Shown: positions 23,001 through 33,150, counted from the first letter of the stretch. The stretch: 64,000 bases of DNA from Verrucomicrobiaceae bacterium UBA7681 (GCA_002482965.1 DLGZ01000060.1:53160-117159); one strand, 5' to 3'. Notes: generated from the sequence alone by a model not told the origin. Made by a program: numbers and translations.

Positions 23001-26000
23001 ATGTCCCAGCGCACCAACTTTGGCAAAATCCACGAAGTAGCCGAGCCCCCAAATCTCATCGAGATTCAGCTCCGCTCATACGAGGAATTTCTCCAGAAAA
23101 ACATCTCGCCCTCGAAGCGCAAAGACCTCGGCCTCCAGGCCGTGTTCCGGGAGGTCTTCCCGATCACCAGCTATGATGAGAAGATGACCCTCGATTTCGT
23201 CATGTACGAAATCGGAGATCCCAAGCTCAGCTCCCTCGAAGCCATCCATGAGGCCGAGACCTTCAGCGCCCCGCTGTACGTGACCTATGAGCTCAAAGAC
23301 GAGCAGGGTGCGAAGCAGGAACGCGTGTACATGGGTGAAATCCCCCTCATGACGGTGCGCGGCACCTTCGTCATCAACGGTGCAGAGCGTGTGGTCGTCT
23401 CCCAGCTCCATCGTTCCCCTGGTATCTGCTTTGAAACCAGCCAGCATCTCAATGGCCGCTGGCTCCACGGCTTCCGCATCATTCCTGACCGCGGTACCTG
23501 GCTCGAAGTGCAGTTCGACACGAACGACCTGCTCTACGTCTATCTCGACCGCCGCCGCCGCCGTCGTAAGTTCCTGGCCACCACGCTCCTGCGCGTCATC
23601 GGCTTCCCGGGCGATGAGGACATCCTCAAACTCTTCTACGAAATCCAGGACCTCAAGCTCAAGGACAACCTCCCCGAAGAAGAAGTCGCCACCAAGATCC
23701 TCTTCAAGGACATCCTCGACGGCGAACTCATCGTGGCGCGTGCCTACGAGCCGCTGACCTCCGGCGTCATCCGCCAGCTCATCCAGCTTGGCCACAAATC
23801 CGTCAAAGTCGTCACCGCCTCCCCGGATGACCTCCTCATCACCTCCCTTCGCAAGGACACCGCGAAGGATGAAGATGAAGCTCTGAAGGAAATCTACCGC
23901 CGTCTGCGTCCGGGCGATCCTCCGACCACGCCAAACGCACGCGCCCTTGTGAAGCGCCTCTTCTTCGATCCGAAGCGTTATGACCTCACCCGCGTCGGCC
24001 GTTACAAGATCAATCAGAAGCTCTCGCTGAAGACCGACACCGAAATGCGCATCCTCACCGCTGAGGACGTCATTTCCGCACTGCGCTACCTCTTCCACTT
24101 GCGTGAAGGTCAGGGCATTCTGGATGATATTGACCATCTCGGCAGCCGCCGTGTGCGTGCCGTCGGTGAATTGCTCGCCAACCAGTGCCGCGTGGGTCTT
24201 TCCCGCACCGAGCGTCTGGTCAAGGAGCGCATGACCCTGTTCGACGTGAACATGGACACCATGACTCCTGCCAAGCTCGTCAATCCGAAGGCGCTTTCCG
24301 CCGTCGTGCGTGACTTCTTCGGCCGCAGCCAGCTTTCCCAGTTCATGGATCAGATTAATCCTCTGGCCGAACTGACCCACAAACGTCGTCTCTCCGCACT
24401 CGGGCCTGGTGGTCTGAATCGTGACCGCGCCGGCTTCGAAGTTCGTGACGTTCATCCGTCCCATTACGGCCGTATCTGCCCGATTGAGACCCCAGAAGGT
24501 CCGAACATCGGTCTGATCAACTCCCTCGGCAGCTATGCCCGCATCAACGAATTCGGCTTCATCGAAACGCCGTATCGTCCGGTGAAGGACAGCGTCGTCT
24601 CGGAAAAGATCGAGTATCTCACCGCCGACCAGGAAGAGAAGCATTACATCGCCCAGTCGAACAATCCGATCGACGAAAAAGGCCACTACAAAGGCAGCAA
24701 GATCACCGTCCGCTATCGCGGCGAGTTCATCGAAGTCGAACCAGCGATGGTGACCCTCATGGACGTGTCGCCGAAGCAGCTCGTTTCCGTGGCTGCCGCG
24801 CTCATCCCGTTCCTTGAGCATGATGACGCCAACCGCGCGCTGATGGGTTCTAACATGCAACGCCAGGGCGTGCCTCTCCTTGAAGGTGAGTCCCCGCTCG
24901 TCGGCACCGGCATGGAAGGCAAGGCTGCCCGTGACTCCCGCTCCGTGATCGTCGCTGATGCCAACGGCACCGTCGCTGCTGCGACTGCTGACGTCATCAT
25001 CGTCACCAAGGACGGCAACCTGCCGATCAAGGACGACAAGTTCCTGGAAAACCCGATCAAGTCTGTGCAAACCGACGAAGACAAGGGCACCCACGTGTAT
25101 CCTCTTCGCAAGTTTGGCCGCAGCAACGCCGGCACCTGCATCAACCAGAAGCCTCTGGTGAAGCGTGGTCAGAAGATCAAGAAGGGCGATGTCATCGCCG
25201 ACGGTCCTTGCACCGACCAGGGTGAGCTTGCCATCGGCAAGAACATGCTCGTCGCGTTCATGCCTTGGAACGGTTACAACTTCGAAGATGCCATCACCAT
25301 CAGCCGCCGCGTGGTCAAGGAGGACATCTACACCTCCATTCACATCGAAGACTTCGAAGTCATCGCTCGTGACACCAAGCTTGGGCCTGAAGAAATCACG
25401 CGTGACATCCCGAACGTCGGTGATGAAGCACTGAAGAACCTCGACGCCCAGGGCGTCGTGCGCATCGGTGCTGAAGTGAAGCCTGGCGACATCCTTGTCG
25501 GCAAGATCACCCCGAAATCCGAAACCGAACTCGCTCCTGAAGAACGCCTCCTGCGCGCCATCTTCGGTGAGAAGGCTGCTGACGTGAAGGACACCTCCCT
25601 GCGTGTTCCCTCCGGCTGCACCGGCATCATCATGGACGTCCGCATCGCCCAGCGCGGCATGGGCGCCGACTCTGAGAAGGAGAAGCTCTCCCCTTCCGAG
25701 TACAAGAAGCACATCAAGCAGATCGAAGAAGACTATCGTGCGAAGAAGGAAGACCTCACCGAGCAGCTCACCGAGCGTCTCTCTGACATCCTTCTCAACG
25801 AGAAGATCCCTCTCGACATCGTGAACGGTCAGACCGGCGAGCCTCTCGTCGGCGCGAACAAGAAGATCACGAAGACGATGCTTCGCCACGTGGCTGAAAG
25901 CTACGACACCATCGAAATCGACCCGAGCCCGATCCGTAACAAGATCTTCGACATCATCCAGACCTTCGAACAGAAGTTCTCCGATGCCGACATGGAACGT

Positions 26001-26861
26001 GAGCGCAACCTCGACAAAATCGAGTCCAGCGAAGACACCGCCGACAGTGGCGTCGTCAAGCAGGTCCGCGTCTTCCTCGCCAGCAAGCGCAAGCTTTCGG
26101 TGGGTGACAAGATGGCCGGCCGCCACGGAAACAAGGGCATCGTTGCCAACATCGTTCCCGAAGAAGACATGCCGTTCCTCGAAAACGGATCGCCTGTCGA
26201 CATCGTGCTGAACCCCCTCGGCGTGCCATCACGCATGAACGTGGGTCAGGTGCTTGAAACCCATCTCGGCCTTGCCGCGAAGGCTCTGGGCATGAAGATC
26301 GCCACACCGGTGTTCGACGGTATTCCTGAGTCCAAGATCATGGAATACATCAAGGACGCCAAGAAGGTTCCTGGCTACGAATGGATGGGTCTCAACGGCA
26401 AGTCGAAGCTCTATGACGGTCGCACTGGTGACGCCTTCAGCCTCGATGTCGTCGTCGGCTACATCTACATGCTGAAGCTGAACCACCTTGTCGCAGATAA
26501 GATCCACGCCCGTGCGGTCGGACCTTACTCGCTCGTCACGCAGCAGCCTCTGGGTGGTAAAGCCCAATACGGCGGCCAGCGTTTCGGGGAAATGGAAGTC
26601 TGGGCGCTCGAAGCCTACGGCGCCGCCTTCACGCTGCAGGAACTCCTCACCGTCAAGTCTGACGATGTTCAGGGCCGCACGCGCATCTATGAGCAGATCG
26701 TCAAAGGCGACCACGCTCTTGAAGCCGGCACGCCTGAGTCCTTCAACGTGCTCATCAAGGAAATGCAGTCCCTCGGCCTCGATGTGAAGGTGCATAAACG
26801 CGCCAACGCCAATGCTGATGCGGAAGCACTCGAAAACTTTGCTTCCTCGGCGGGTGCCTAA
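23001..26861 (+). CDS. rpoB: DNA-directed RNA polymerase subunit beta
   Basis: A 1,286-residue beta subunit, slightly shorter than E. coli's 1,342. The rifampicin-pocket segment begins DFFGRSQLSQFMDQ at residue 438, with Asp450, His460 and Ser465 in the wild-type positions where changes commonly give resistance. Two natural differences from E. coli sit in this pocket: Asn518 is Ile452 and Ser522 is Ala456. Downstream are DVHPSHYGRICPIETPEGPN and, near the C-terminus, the KAQYGGQRFGEMEVWALEAY contact region. No SD: the leader reads CATCACTGCCTT. Confidence 0.99.
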   Translation: MSQRTNFGKIHEVAEPPNLIEIQLRSYEEFLQKNISPSKRKDLGLQAVFREVFPITSYDEKMTLDFVMYEIGDPKLSSLEAIHEAETFSAPLYVTYELKDEQGAKQERVYMGEIPLMTVRGTFVINGAERVVVSQLHRSPGICFETSQHLNGRWLHGFRIIPDRGTWLEVQFDTNDLLYVYLDRRRRRRKFLATTLLRVIGFPGDEDILKLFYEIQDLKLKDNLPEEEVATKILFKDILDGELIVARAYEPLTSGVIRQLIQLGHKSVKVVTASPDDLLITSLRKDTAKDEDEALKEIYRRLRPGDPPTTPNARALVKRLFFDPKRYDLTRVGRYKINQKLSLKTDTEMRILTAEDVISALRYLFHLREGQGILDDIDHLGSRRVRAVGELLANQCRVGLSRTERLVKERMTLFDVNMDTMTPAKLVNPKALSAVVRDFFGRSQLSQFMDQINPLAELTHKRRLSALGPGGLNRDRAGFEVRDVHPSHYGRICPIETPEGPNIGLINSLGSYARINEFGFIETPYRPVKDSVVSEKIEYLTADQEEKHYIAQSNNPIDEKGHYKGSKITVRYRGEFIEVEPAMVTLMDVSPKQLVSVAAALIPFLEHDDANRALMGSNMQRQGVPLLEGESPLVGTGMEGKAARDSRSVIVADANGTVAAATADVIIVTKDGNLPIKDDKFLENPIKSVQTDEDKGTHVYPLRKFGRSNAGTCINQKPLVKRGQKIKKGDVIADGPCTDQGELAIGKNMLVAFMPWNGYNFEDAITISRRVVKEDIYTSIHIEDFEVIARDTKLGPEEITRDIPNVGDEALKNLDAQGVVRIGAEVKPGDILVGKITPKSETELAPEERLLRAIFGEKAADVKDTSLRVPSGCTGIIMDVRIAQRGMGADSEKEKLSPSEYKKHIKQIEEDYRAKKEDLTEQLTERLSDILLNEKIPLDIVNGQTGEPLVGANKKITKTMLRHVAESYDTIEIDPSPIRNKIFDIIQTFEQKFSDADMERERNLDKIESSEDTADSGVVKQVRVFLASKRKLSVGDKMAGRHGNKGIVANIVPEEDMPFLENGSPVDIVLNPLGVPSRMNVGQVLETHLGLAAKALGMKIATPVFDGIPESKIMEYIKDAKKVPGYEWMGLNGKSKLYDGRTGDAFSLDVVVGYIYMLKLNHLVADKIHARAVGPYSLVTQQPLGGKAQYGGQRFGEMEVWALEAYGAAFTLQELLTVKSDDVQGRTRIYEQIVKGDHALEAGTPESFNVLIKEMQSLGLDVKVHKRANANADAEALENFASSAGA

Positions 26862-26916
26862 CCCGTCTTCCCCCCAGTAACCCAGCGCATAAACCTGCCA
26901 CACATCTCCACACATC

Positions 26917-29900
26917 ATGAATGCTGACGCGAGCTTGAAAGAAATCTTCGGGGAACCCAAACACGGCGAGGAGTTCGACTATGTGTCGATCTGTATCGCC
27001 TCTGCGGATCGCACCCGCTCCTGGTCCTCCGGTGAAGTTAAGAATCCAGAAACCATCAACTATCGTACCTTCAAGCCTGAAAAAGGCGGCTTGTTCTGCG
27101 AACGTATCTTCGGACCCACCCGTGACTGGGAGTGCGCCTGCGGCAAGTACAAGCGCATCAAGCACAAGGGTGTCGTTTGCGACCGCTGCGGTGTTGAAGT
27201 GACCCTGTCCCGCGTTCGTCGCGAGCGCATGGGCCACATCGAACTCGCCGTGCCAGTGACGCACATCTGGTTCTACAAGTGCATGCCTTCCCGTATCGGC
27301 CTCATGCTCGACATGACCGCCCGTTCGTTGGAGCGCGTGATCTATTATGAAGACTACATGGTCATTGATCCAGGCAGCACCCCGCTTCAGCGCGGCCAGC
27401 TCCTGACCGAAGTCGATCTTCGTGAAGCCGAAGAGCAGTACGGTGCAGACGCCTTCCGCGTCGGCATGGGTGCTCAGGCCATCCGCGACATTTTCGCCCA
27501 GCTCAATCTGGCGGACGTGACCAAGGAACTCGAAGAGGCGATGACCAAGACGCGCTCCAAGCAGATCCGCAAGAAGCTCGCCAAGCGCCTCAAGCTCTGC
27601 CAGGGCTTCGCCGAAAGCCACAGCCGTCCTGAGTGGATGATCCTCGAAGTGCTGCCGGTCATCCCGCCAGACCTTCGCCCTCTCGTTCCTCTCGAAGGCG
27701 GCCGCTTTGCGACCTCCGACTTGAACGATCTCTATCGTCGCGTCATCAACCGCAACAACCGTCTCAAGAACCTCCTTCAGCTTCGCACGCCGGATGTCAT
27801 CATCCGTAACGAAAAGCGCATGCTGCAGGAAGCTGTGGACGCCTTGTTCGACAACGGCCGCCATGGCCGCCCAGTGACTGGCGCAGGCAATCGCCCGCTG
27901 AAGTCCATGTCCGACATGCTCAAGGGCAAGTCCGGCCGCTTCCGTCAGAACCTTCTCGGCAAGCGCGTCGATTACTCCGGCCGTTCCGTCATCGTTATCG
28001 GACCTGACCTTCTGCTGCACCAATGCGGTCTGCCGAAGAAGATGGCCCTCGTGCTGTTCGAACCCTTCATCATCCGCCGTCTCAAGGAGATGGGCTTGGT
28101 GCACACCGTGCGCTCCGCGAAGAAGATGATCGAACGCCGCACGCCTGAAGTGTGGGACATCCTGGACGAAGTGACCAAGGGTCACCCCGTTCTCCTCAAT
28201 CGTGCTCCGACCCTCCATCGTCTTTCGATCCAGGCTTTCGAGCCGAAGCTCATCGAAGGTGACGCCATTCGTGTGCATCCCCTCGTTTGTACGGCCTACA
28301 ACGCCGACTTCGACGGTGACCAAATGGCCGTCCACGTTCCGCTTTCCATCGAAGCTCAGATGGAAGCCCGCCTGCTCATGCTTGCGCCGAACAACCTGTT
28401 CAGCCCTGCCAGCGGCAAGCCGGTGATGAATCCTTCCCAGGACATTCCTCTGGGTTGCTACTTCCTCACCTACCTCCGTGAGTTCCCGAACCAGGACGCC
28501 AAGGCGAAGAAGGGTGATGTCGAAGGCCGCGTGCCGATCTTCAACGACGCCTCCGAAGTCGAGTTCGCCATTTCCGAAGGCGGCTTGACGGTGAACGACA
28601 AGGTGCGTTTCCGCAATCCTGACTGGAATATGCCGAAGCGTCCGTTTGGTGACGGCAGCAAGGCCGTGATCGAAACCACCGCAGGTCGTATCCTTTTCAA
28701 CGAAACCTGGCCTGAAGGCCTCGGCTTCATCAACACCACCGTCGGCAAGAAGCAGATCTCTGACATCATCTGGCGCTGCTTCCAGACCGTGGGCCAGAAG
28801 GAAACCGTCAACGCGCTCGACCGTCTTAAGACGCTCGGCTTCCGCGAAGCGACTCGTTCCGGTTGTTCCATCGGTATCACCGACATGGTCATCCCGACCG
28901 CCAAGGCCGCTGGTCTTGAAAACGCCTACAAGCAGATCGAAGAAATCGAGAAGCAGTATCGCCGTGGTATTATCACCAATGGTGAGCGCTATCAGAAGAT
29001 CATCGACATCTGGACGCAGGTGGGTGAAATCGTCGCCGACGAACTCTTCCGCACGCTGGAATACAACGAGGGCAAGAAGCACCACAACCCGCTCTACGTC
29101 ATGGTGAACTCGGGTGCCCGAGGCAACCGTACGCAGATCAAGCAGCTTGCGGGTATGCGCGGTCTGATGGCCAAGCCTTCCGGTGAAATTATCGAACGTC
29201 CGATCACCTCGAACTTCCGTGAAGGTCTGAGCGTTCTCGAATACTTCATCTCCACTCACGGTGCTCGTAAAGGCCTTGCCGATACCGCCCTTAAGACGGC
29301 TGACTCCGGGTACATGACCCGTAAGCTCGTCGATGTGTCCCAGGACGTCATTGTCACTGAAGAAGATTGCGGCACGGTTAATGGCATCACGCTCGCTTCC
29401 ATCTATCAGGGTGATGAAGAAATCGTCGATCTCAAGACCCGCGTCTATGGCCGTGTCTCCTGCGAAACGATCCATGATCCCGTGGACAAGAGCGTCGTCA
29501 TCAAGGCCGGTCAGCTCGCTTCCGAAAAAGAAGCCGCTCACCTTGCGAAGATCGGCGTCGAGAAGCTCAAGATCCGCTCCGTGCTCACTTGCGAAAGCAA
29601 GCGCGGTTGCTGCTCGAAGTGCTACGGCCTCCACCTCGCCACGCATAAAATGGCACGAATCGGCGAAGCCGTCGGCATCGTCGCTGCTCAGTCCATCGGT
29701 GAACCCGGAACGCAGCTCACCATGCGTACCTTCCACGTGGGTGGTGCTGCTACTGCCTCCTTCAAGCAGCCCTTCATCAACGTTAAAAACGCTGGTACGG
29801 TCAAGTACACCGACATGCGTGCGGTTACCACGATCGAAGGCACCTGGATCGCCCTTACCAAAAACGGTATCCTCTCCATCCATGACGACGACGGTCGCGA

Positions 29901-31056
29901 ACTCGAAAGCCACAAGCTGGTCACGGGTGCCGTTATCGCCGTTGAAGACGGTGGCAAGGTCAAGAAGGGCCAGCAGGTCGTTACTTGGGATCCGTATAAC
30001 GTGCCGATTATCACCGAGAAGGCTGGTAAGCTGGAGTTCCGCGACATGATCTCGGGCATCACGATCACCAAGGAAAAGAACGAGTCCACCGGCAACGAAG
30101 AAACCGTCGTCATCGAGCACAAGGAAGACCTTCATCCGCAGGTCGTCGTTGTGAATCCGAAGACGCACGAAGTTCTCGCCAGCTACACCATTCCAGCCGG
30201 CGCTCACTTGAGCGTGAAGAACAACGAGAAGGTCGAAGCAGGTACCACCATCGCCAAGACGCCACGTAAGGCTTCTAAAACGAAGGACATTACCGGTGGT
30301 CTTCCACGTGTGGCCGAACTCTTCGAAGCTCGTAAGCCAAAGGACGCCTGCGAAATCGCCCGTATCGATGGTACGGTTGAAATCGGCGGCCTGGTCCGTG
30401 GCAAGCGCCGCGTGATCGTCACCGACAACAAGACCGGCCAGCAGGAAGAACATCTCATTCCCCGCAGCAAGCACATCTTGCTGTTCAACGGCGACCACGT
30501 CAGCAAAGGCGACCAGATCACAGACGGTCCAGTCGTTCCGCATGACCTCCTCGAAATTCTTGGCCCACAGGCTCTCCGCGAGCATTTGGTCACCGAAGTT
30601 CAGGAAGTGTACCGTGCGCAGGGTGTGGAAATCAATGACAAGCACGTTGAGATCATCATCCGTCAGATGCTGCGCAAGGTGAAGGTCACCGACACCGGCG
30701 ATACCGAGTTCCTCTGGGGCGACCAGATCGACCGCGGCGAGTTCGAGAAGGAAAACAACCGTGTCACCGAAGAAGGCGGCAAGCCTGCGGAAGCAGAGCC
30801 CGTCCTCCTCGGCATCACCAAGGCTTCCATCGAAACCGAATCCTTCATCTCGGCTGCTTCCTTCCAGGACACCACCCGTGTGCTCACCGAAGCCGCCACC
30901 CTTGCCAAGTCCGACTTCCTGCGCGGCTTCAAGGAAAACGTCATCATGGGTCACCTCATCCCGGCTGGCACTGGCTTCATCACCAACCGCAACTTCGAAC
31001 TCCACGAAACCGAGCGCCCAGCGCTGCCTGCCATCGTGGAAGAAGACGCGGCGTAA
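26917..31056 (+). CDS. rpoC: DNA-directed RNA polymerase subunit beta'
   Basis: A 1,379-residue beta' subunit. The N-terminal zinc site is CACGKYKR...VCDRCGVE; the catalytic NADFDGDQM holds Mg-binding Asp464, Asp466 and Asp468. A second zinc site is near SVLTCESKRGCCSKCYG, followed by the trigger-loop/bridge region EAVGIVAAQSIGEPGTQLTM. It starts 55 bp after rpoB and ends in a strong intrinsic terminator. Both Zn sites appear complete. Confidence 0.99.
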   Translation: MNADASLKEIFGEPKHGEEFDYVSICIASADRTRSWSSGEVKNPETINYRTFKPEKGGLFCERIFGPTRDWECACGKYKRIKHKGVVCDRCGVEVTLSRVRRERMGHIELAVPVTHIWFYKCMPSRIGLMLDMTARSLERVIYYEDYMVIDPGSTPLQRGQLLTEVDLREAEEQYGADAFRVGMGAQAIRDIFAQLNLADVTKELEEAMTKTRSKQIRKKLAKRLKLCQGFAESHSRPEWMILEVLPVIPPDLRPLVPLEGGRFATSDLNDLYRRVINRNNRLKNLLQLRTPDVIIRNEKRMLQEAVDALFDNGRHGRPVTGAGNRPLKSMSDMLKGKSGRFRQNLLGKRVDYSGRSVIVIGPDLLLHQCGLPKKMALVLFEPFIIRRLKEMGLVHTVRSAKKMIERRTPEVWDILDEVTKGHPVLLNRAPTLHRLSIQAFEPKLIEGDAIRVHPLVCTAYNADFDGDQMAVHVPLSIEAQMEARLLMLAPNNLFSPASGKPVMNPSQDIPLGCYFLTYLREFPNQDAKAKKGDVEGRVPIFNDASEVEFAISEGGLTVNDKVRFRNPDWNMPKRPFGDGSKAVIETTAGRILFNETWPEGLGFINTTVGKKQISDIIWRCFQTVGQKETVNALDRLKTLGFREATRSGCSIGITDMVIPTAKAAGLENAYKQIEEIEKQYRRGIITNGERYQKIIDIWTQVGEIVADELFRTLEYNEGKKHHNPLYVMVNSGARGNRTQIKQLAGMRGLMAKPSGEIIERPITSNFREGLSVLEYFISTHGARKGLADTALKTADSGYMTRKLVDVSQDVIVTEEDCGTVNGITLASIYQGDEEIVDLKTRVYGRVSCETIHDPVDKSVVIKAGQLASEKEAAHLAKIGVEKLKIRSVLTCESKRGCCSKCYGLHLATHKMARIGEAVGIVAAQSIGEPGTQLTMRTFHVGGAATASFKQPFINVKNAGTVKYTDMRAVTTIEGTWIALTKNGILSIHDDDGRELESHKLVTGAVIAVEDGGKVKKGQQVVTWDPYNVPIITEKAGKLEFRDMISGITITKEKNESTGNEETVVIEHKEDLHPQVVVVNPKTHEVLASYTIPAGAHLSVKNNEKVEAGTTIAKTPRKASKTKDITGGLPRVAELFEARKPKDACEIARIDGTVEIGGLVRGKRRVIVTDNKTGQQEEHLIPRSKHILLFNGDHVSKGDQITDGPVVPHDLLEILGPQALREHLVTEVQEVYRAQGVEINDKHVEIIIRQMLRKVKVTDTGDTEFLWGDQIDRGEFEKENNRVTEEGGKPAEAEPVLLGITKASIETESFISAASFQDTTRVLTEAATLAKSDFLRGFKENVIMGHLIPAGTGFITNRNFELHETERPALPAIVEEDAA

Positions 31057-31081
31057 ACCTGCCAGTCCGTTCAAACCTTAC

Positions 31082-31117
31082 CCGCCTCCCTCGGTGCAAA
31101 CCGTCGGAGGCGGTTTT
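31082..31117 (+). terminator. Intrinsic terminator after rpoC
   Basis: CCGCCTCC (31082-31089) and GGAGGCGG (31106-31113) form an 8-bp GC stem, followed by TTTT, 26 bp after the rpoC stop. The inner CGGT/ACCG (around 31092-31103) extends the helix. It ends the nusG/rpl/rpo transcript. Confidence 0.85.
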
Positions 31118-31287
31118 GCGTACGGGCCGCCAGGTGTGTCTTCGTTCTTGATGATGAGCCGTGTCATCCCTGATGAATCGCTCAGGCATCCAATCGAAGC
31201 AGTGGGGACGAACCTATGGGTGAAACCAAGCATGACGCCTGCTGCGCCATGAGATTTGCTTCATTCAATTCCTTCCCCCCAACACAG

Positions 31288-31503
31288 ATGAACACGATCT
31301 TGTTCCAAGGCGACTGGAACATCTTCAAAGGCAAGCTCAAGCAAGCCTGGGCCATGCTCACAGGTGACGATCTGGAGTATGAGGAAGGCAAGACCGAGGT
31401 GTTCTTCGGCCGCATCCTGAAAAAGACCGGTGAGAAACGAGCCGCCATCGAAAGAACCAAGCGTGAGTGCCAAGAATTGCGGCAGCAGTTAGGCTGGTGC
31501 TAA
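31288..31503 (+). CDS. CsbD-family small stress protein
   Basis: A 71-residue protein starting MNTILFQGDWNIFKGKLKQA, with WAMLTGDDLEYEEGKTEVFFG; the GxWxxxKGKxKxxWGxLTxDDL pattern is that of the CsbD family. CsbD-like proteins are small, abundant, general-stress proteins of unknown biochemistry. I took the ATG at MNTIL because the family pattern starts there; the frame is open for 24 codons upstream. It is monocistronic, between rpoC and a convergent lipoprotein gene. Confidence 0.8.
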   Translation: MNTILFQGDWNIFKGKLKQAWAMLTGDDLEYEEGKTEVFFGRILKKTGEKRAAIERTKRECQELRQQLGWC

Positions 31504-31522
31504 GCAAACGCCTGTCGGCCCC

Positions 31523-32398
31523 TCAGCGCGGCACAATGCCGATATAATTCCGCACTGTGCTCCAGCCGGGATCGGTGTGTTCGCGGCCGTCGTTGGTGCG
31601 GTAGTAGAGGGCGGTAGAGCGGCCGCCGTCGAGATTGAGCGCACGGTTGACGGTGAAAGCTGGCATGAGGCCGGGGGTGGAGAGGAGCTCGGCGAGCTCA
31701 CTCAGGCTGATGTTGTGCGCGGTGCCGATGAGCCATTGATTGCCGCCGTCGTTGGCGATGAAGGTACGGTTGCTGCGCTTGCGGCTATCGAGCTTGGGCA
31801 CGGCCTGACCGGCATCGACCAGCCGCGGGCCAGCCTGTACGAGTTCAGTTGCTGCGTCGGGGTTCACTTCCGCATTCCAGAGCAACTGGAGTTGCGACGT
31901 GACAACGACCGCGCCGGTGAGCAGCGGGCCCGTCTGCCAGGAGCCGGTGCGCTGACCATTGGCGATCATGAGGCCCATGGGCTTGAATTCAGGTGTGAAA
32001 AAACCGCCATTCACGCCGGCGATGGCTGCGGCGCCGTGCATGCATTCGGTGATGCGGCTGCCGCCGGCCCAGTCCTCGGGCTGGTCGATGACCTTGAGAT
32101 CAAACTGGCGACTGTCGAAGGCCACGACCTGCACTTGGAAGGAGTGGTGTTCGCGGCCAATCTTGTACTGGATCAGCGAGGCATTGCCGAAGAGCGGCTG
32201 ACCGTTGAAATCGGAGATGGCGGTCCAATTTCCTGCGGGTGACGGTTTGGCCGGAGCCTGGGAGGGAACTTCATCCGCCGAAGGATAGCCTGGGACGAGG
32301 GACGTTGGCGGCTCAGGATCTGCAATGGCAGGCGCAGGCCGTGGCGGTGTGGCGCAGCTTGCCAGCGCCAAGGTGAGGACGAAAATCAGCGGGCGCAT
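31523..32398 (-). CDS. NAGPA-domain (phosphodiester glycosidase-like) lipoprotein
   Basis: A 291-residue protein with lipobox LASC (Cys15) and a Pro/Ala-rich linker (16-55). The remainder resembles the phosphodiester glycosidase (NAGPA/DUF2233) domain: AIAGVNGGFF, QAGPRLVDAG and ALNLDGGRSTALYY are its core motifs. In characterised members the domain hydrolyses sugar-phosphodiester bonds; the bacterial substrate here is unknown. It begins 4 bp after rdgB, so the two share a transcript. Confidence 0.8.
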   Translation of the reverse strand: MRPLIFVLTLALASCATPPRPAPAIADPEPPTSLVPGYPSADEVPSQAPAKPSPAGNWTAISDFNGQPLFGNASLIQYKIGREHHSFQVQVVAFDSRQFDLKVIDQPEDWAGGSRITECMHGAAAIAGVNGGFFTPEFKPMGLMIANGQRTGSWQTGPLLTGAVVVTSQLQLLWNAEVNPDAATELVQAGPRLVDAGQAVPKLDSRKRSNRTFIANDGGNQWLIGTAHNISLSELAELLSTPGLMPAFTVNRALNLDGGRSTALYYRTNDGREHTDPGWSTVRNYIGIVPR

Positions 32399-32402
32399 GG
32401 GT

Positions 32403-32999
32403 TCAGGTCAATGAGTCGAGTTGTTCCTTCATTTCCGCGAGGGCACGGGCACGATGGCTGAGCTGGTTCTTGGTCTCGGCAGGCAGTACACCGAAAGTCT
32501 CCGTGAAGCCGTCGGGAATGAAAAGGGCATCGTAACCGAAGCCGCCTGCGCCCACCTCCTCCGTGAGGAGCCGGCCTTCGACTCTGCCATGCGTGATGTG
32601 CAGGACTTTGCCATCGCGTGCAAGGACCATGCAGCACTGGAAGCGGCCGCTGAAGGGCGCGGGCTGCCCCAGCTTGGCGAGTTCGGTTTTCAGTTTCGCG
32701 CGGTTGTCAGCGGCATCGGCAGTTTCTCCCGCATAGCGGGCGCTGCGCACTCCAGGTGCACCGCCGAGAGCATCCACTTCGAGACCGGAATCATCCGCAA
32801 GCACCAGCAGGCCGGGGGTGCCACGGCTGCCGCTCACTGCTTTGATGATGGCATTGGCCTCGAAGGTGTCGCCGGTTTCTTCATCGAGCAGGACCCCGGG
32901 ATGAGCACGGAGATCTTCGACCTGCCAGGCCCCTCCGAGGATGGCGGCGACTTCTTCAGTTTTGTGGGCGTTGGAGGTGGCGAAGACGAGCTGAGGCAT
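32403..32999 (-). CDS. rdgB: dITP/XTP pyrophosphatase (RdgB/HAM1 family)
   Basis: A 198-residue enzyme removing deaminated purine nucleotides. It starts MPQLVFATSNAHKTEEVAAI (the substrate-binding SNxxKxxE motif), with DDSGLEVDALGGAPGVRSAR and SHRARALAEM near the C-terminus. The nineteen codons before this ATG are Ala/Ser-rich and unlike the family. It sits directly before the NAGPA-type lipoprotein gene in an operon and downstream of an inverted repeat. Confidence 0.93.
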   Translation of the reverse strand: MPQLVFATSNAHKTEEVAAILGGAWQVEDLRAHPGVLLDEETGDTFEANAIIKAVSGSRGTPGLLVLADDSGLEVDALGGAPGVRSARYAGETADAADNRAKLKTELAKLGQPAPFSGRFQCCMVLARDGKVLHITHGRVEGRLLTEEVGAGGFGYDALFIPDGFTETFGVLPAETKNQLSHRARALAEMKEQLDSLT

Positions 33000-33054
33000 G
33001 GTAGCGCTATGGATGGCGGCGGCGGTGGAGGTTTTCAACCGCGGGAGAGAAGCC

Positions 33055-33143
33055 ATTTATGATTTACGATTTATGATTTGGGGAAACCGGATTTCGAAAG
33101 GCGGCTTGGCCGTCCGTGAAATCATAAATCATCAATCGTAAAT
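33055..33143. repeat. AT-rich inverted repeat (TTATGATTTA type)
   Basis: Arms 33055-33079 and 33119-33143 are reverse complements at 22 of 25 positions, with 39 bp between; both consist of ATTTATGATTTACG-like units. It separates rdgB from the CNNM gene and would form a long hairpin in either direction of transcription. Confidence 0.75.
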
Positions 33144-33150
33144 TCGCCCT

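Noticed and set aside
23076..26126. A very long open frame antisense to rpoB
   Set aside because: It is a by-product of GC-rich codon bias in rpoB; its predicted product shows no domain, and rpoB on the other strand is certain.
26755..31074. A 1,439-codon open frame antisense to rpoC
   Set aside because: Same cause: antisense to a certain gene, with no domain and biased composition.
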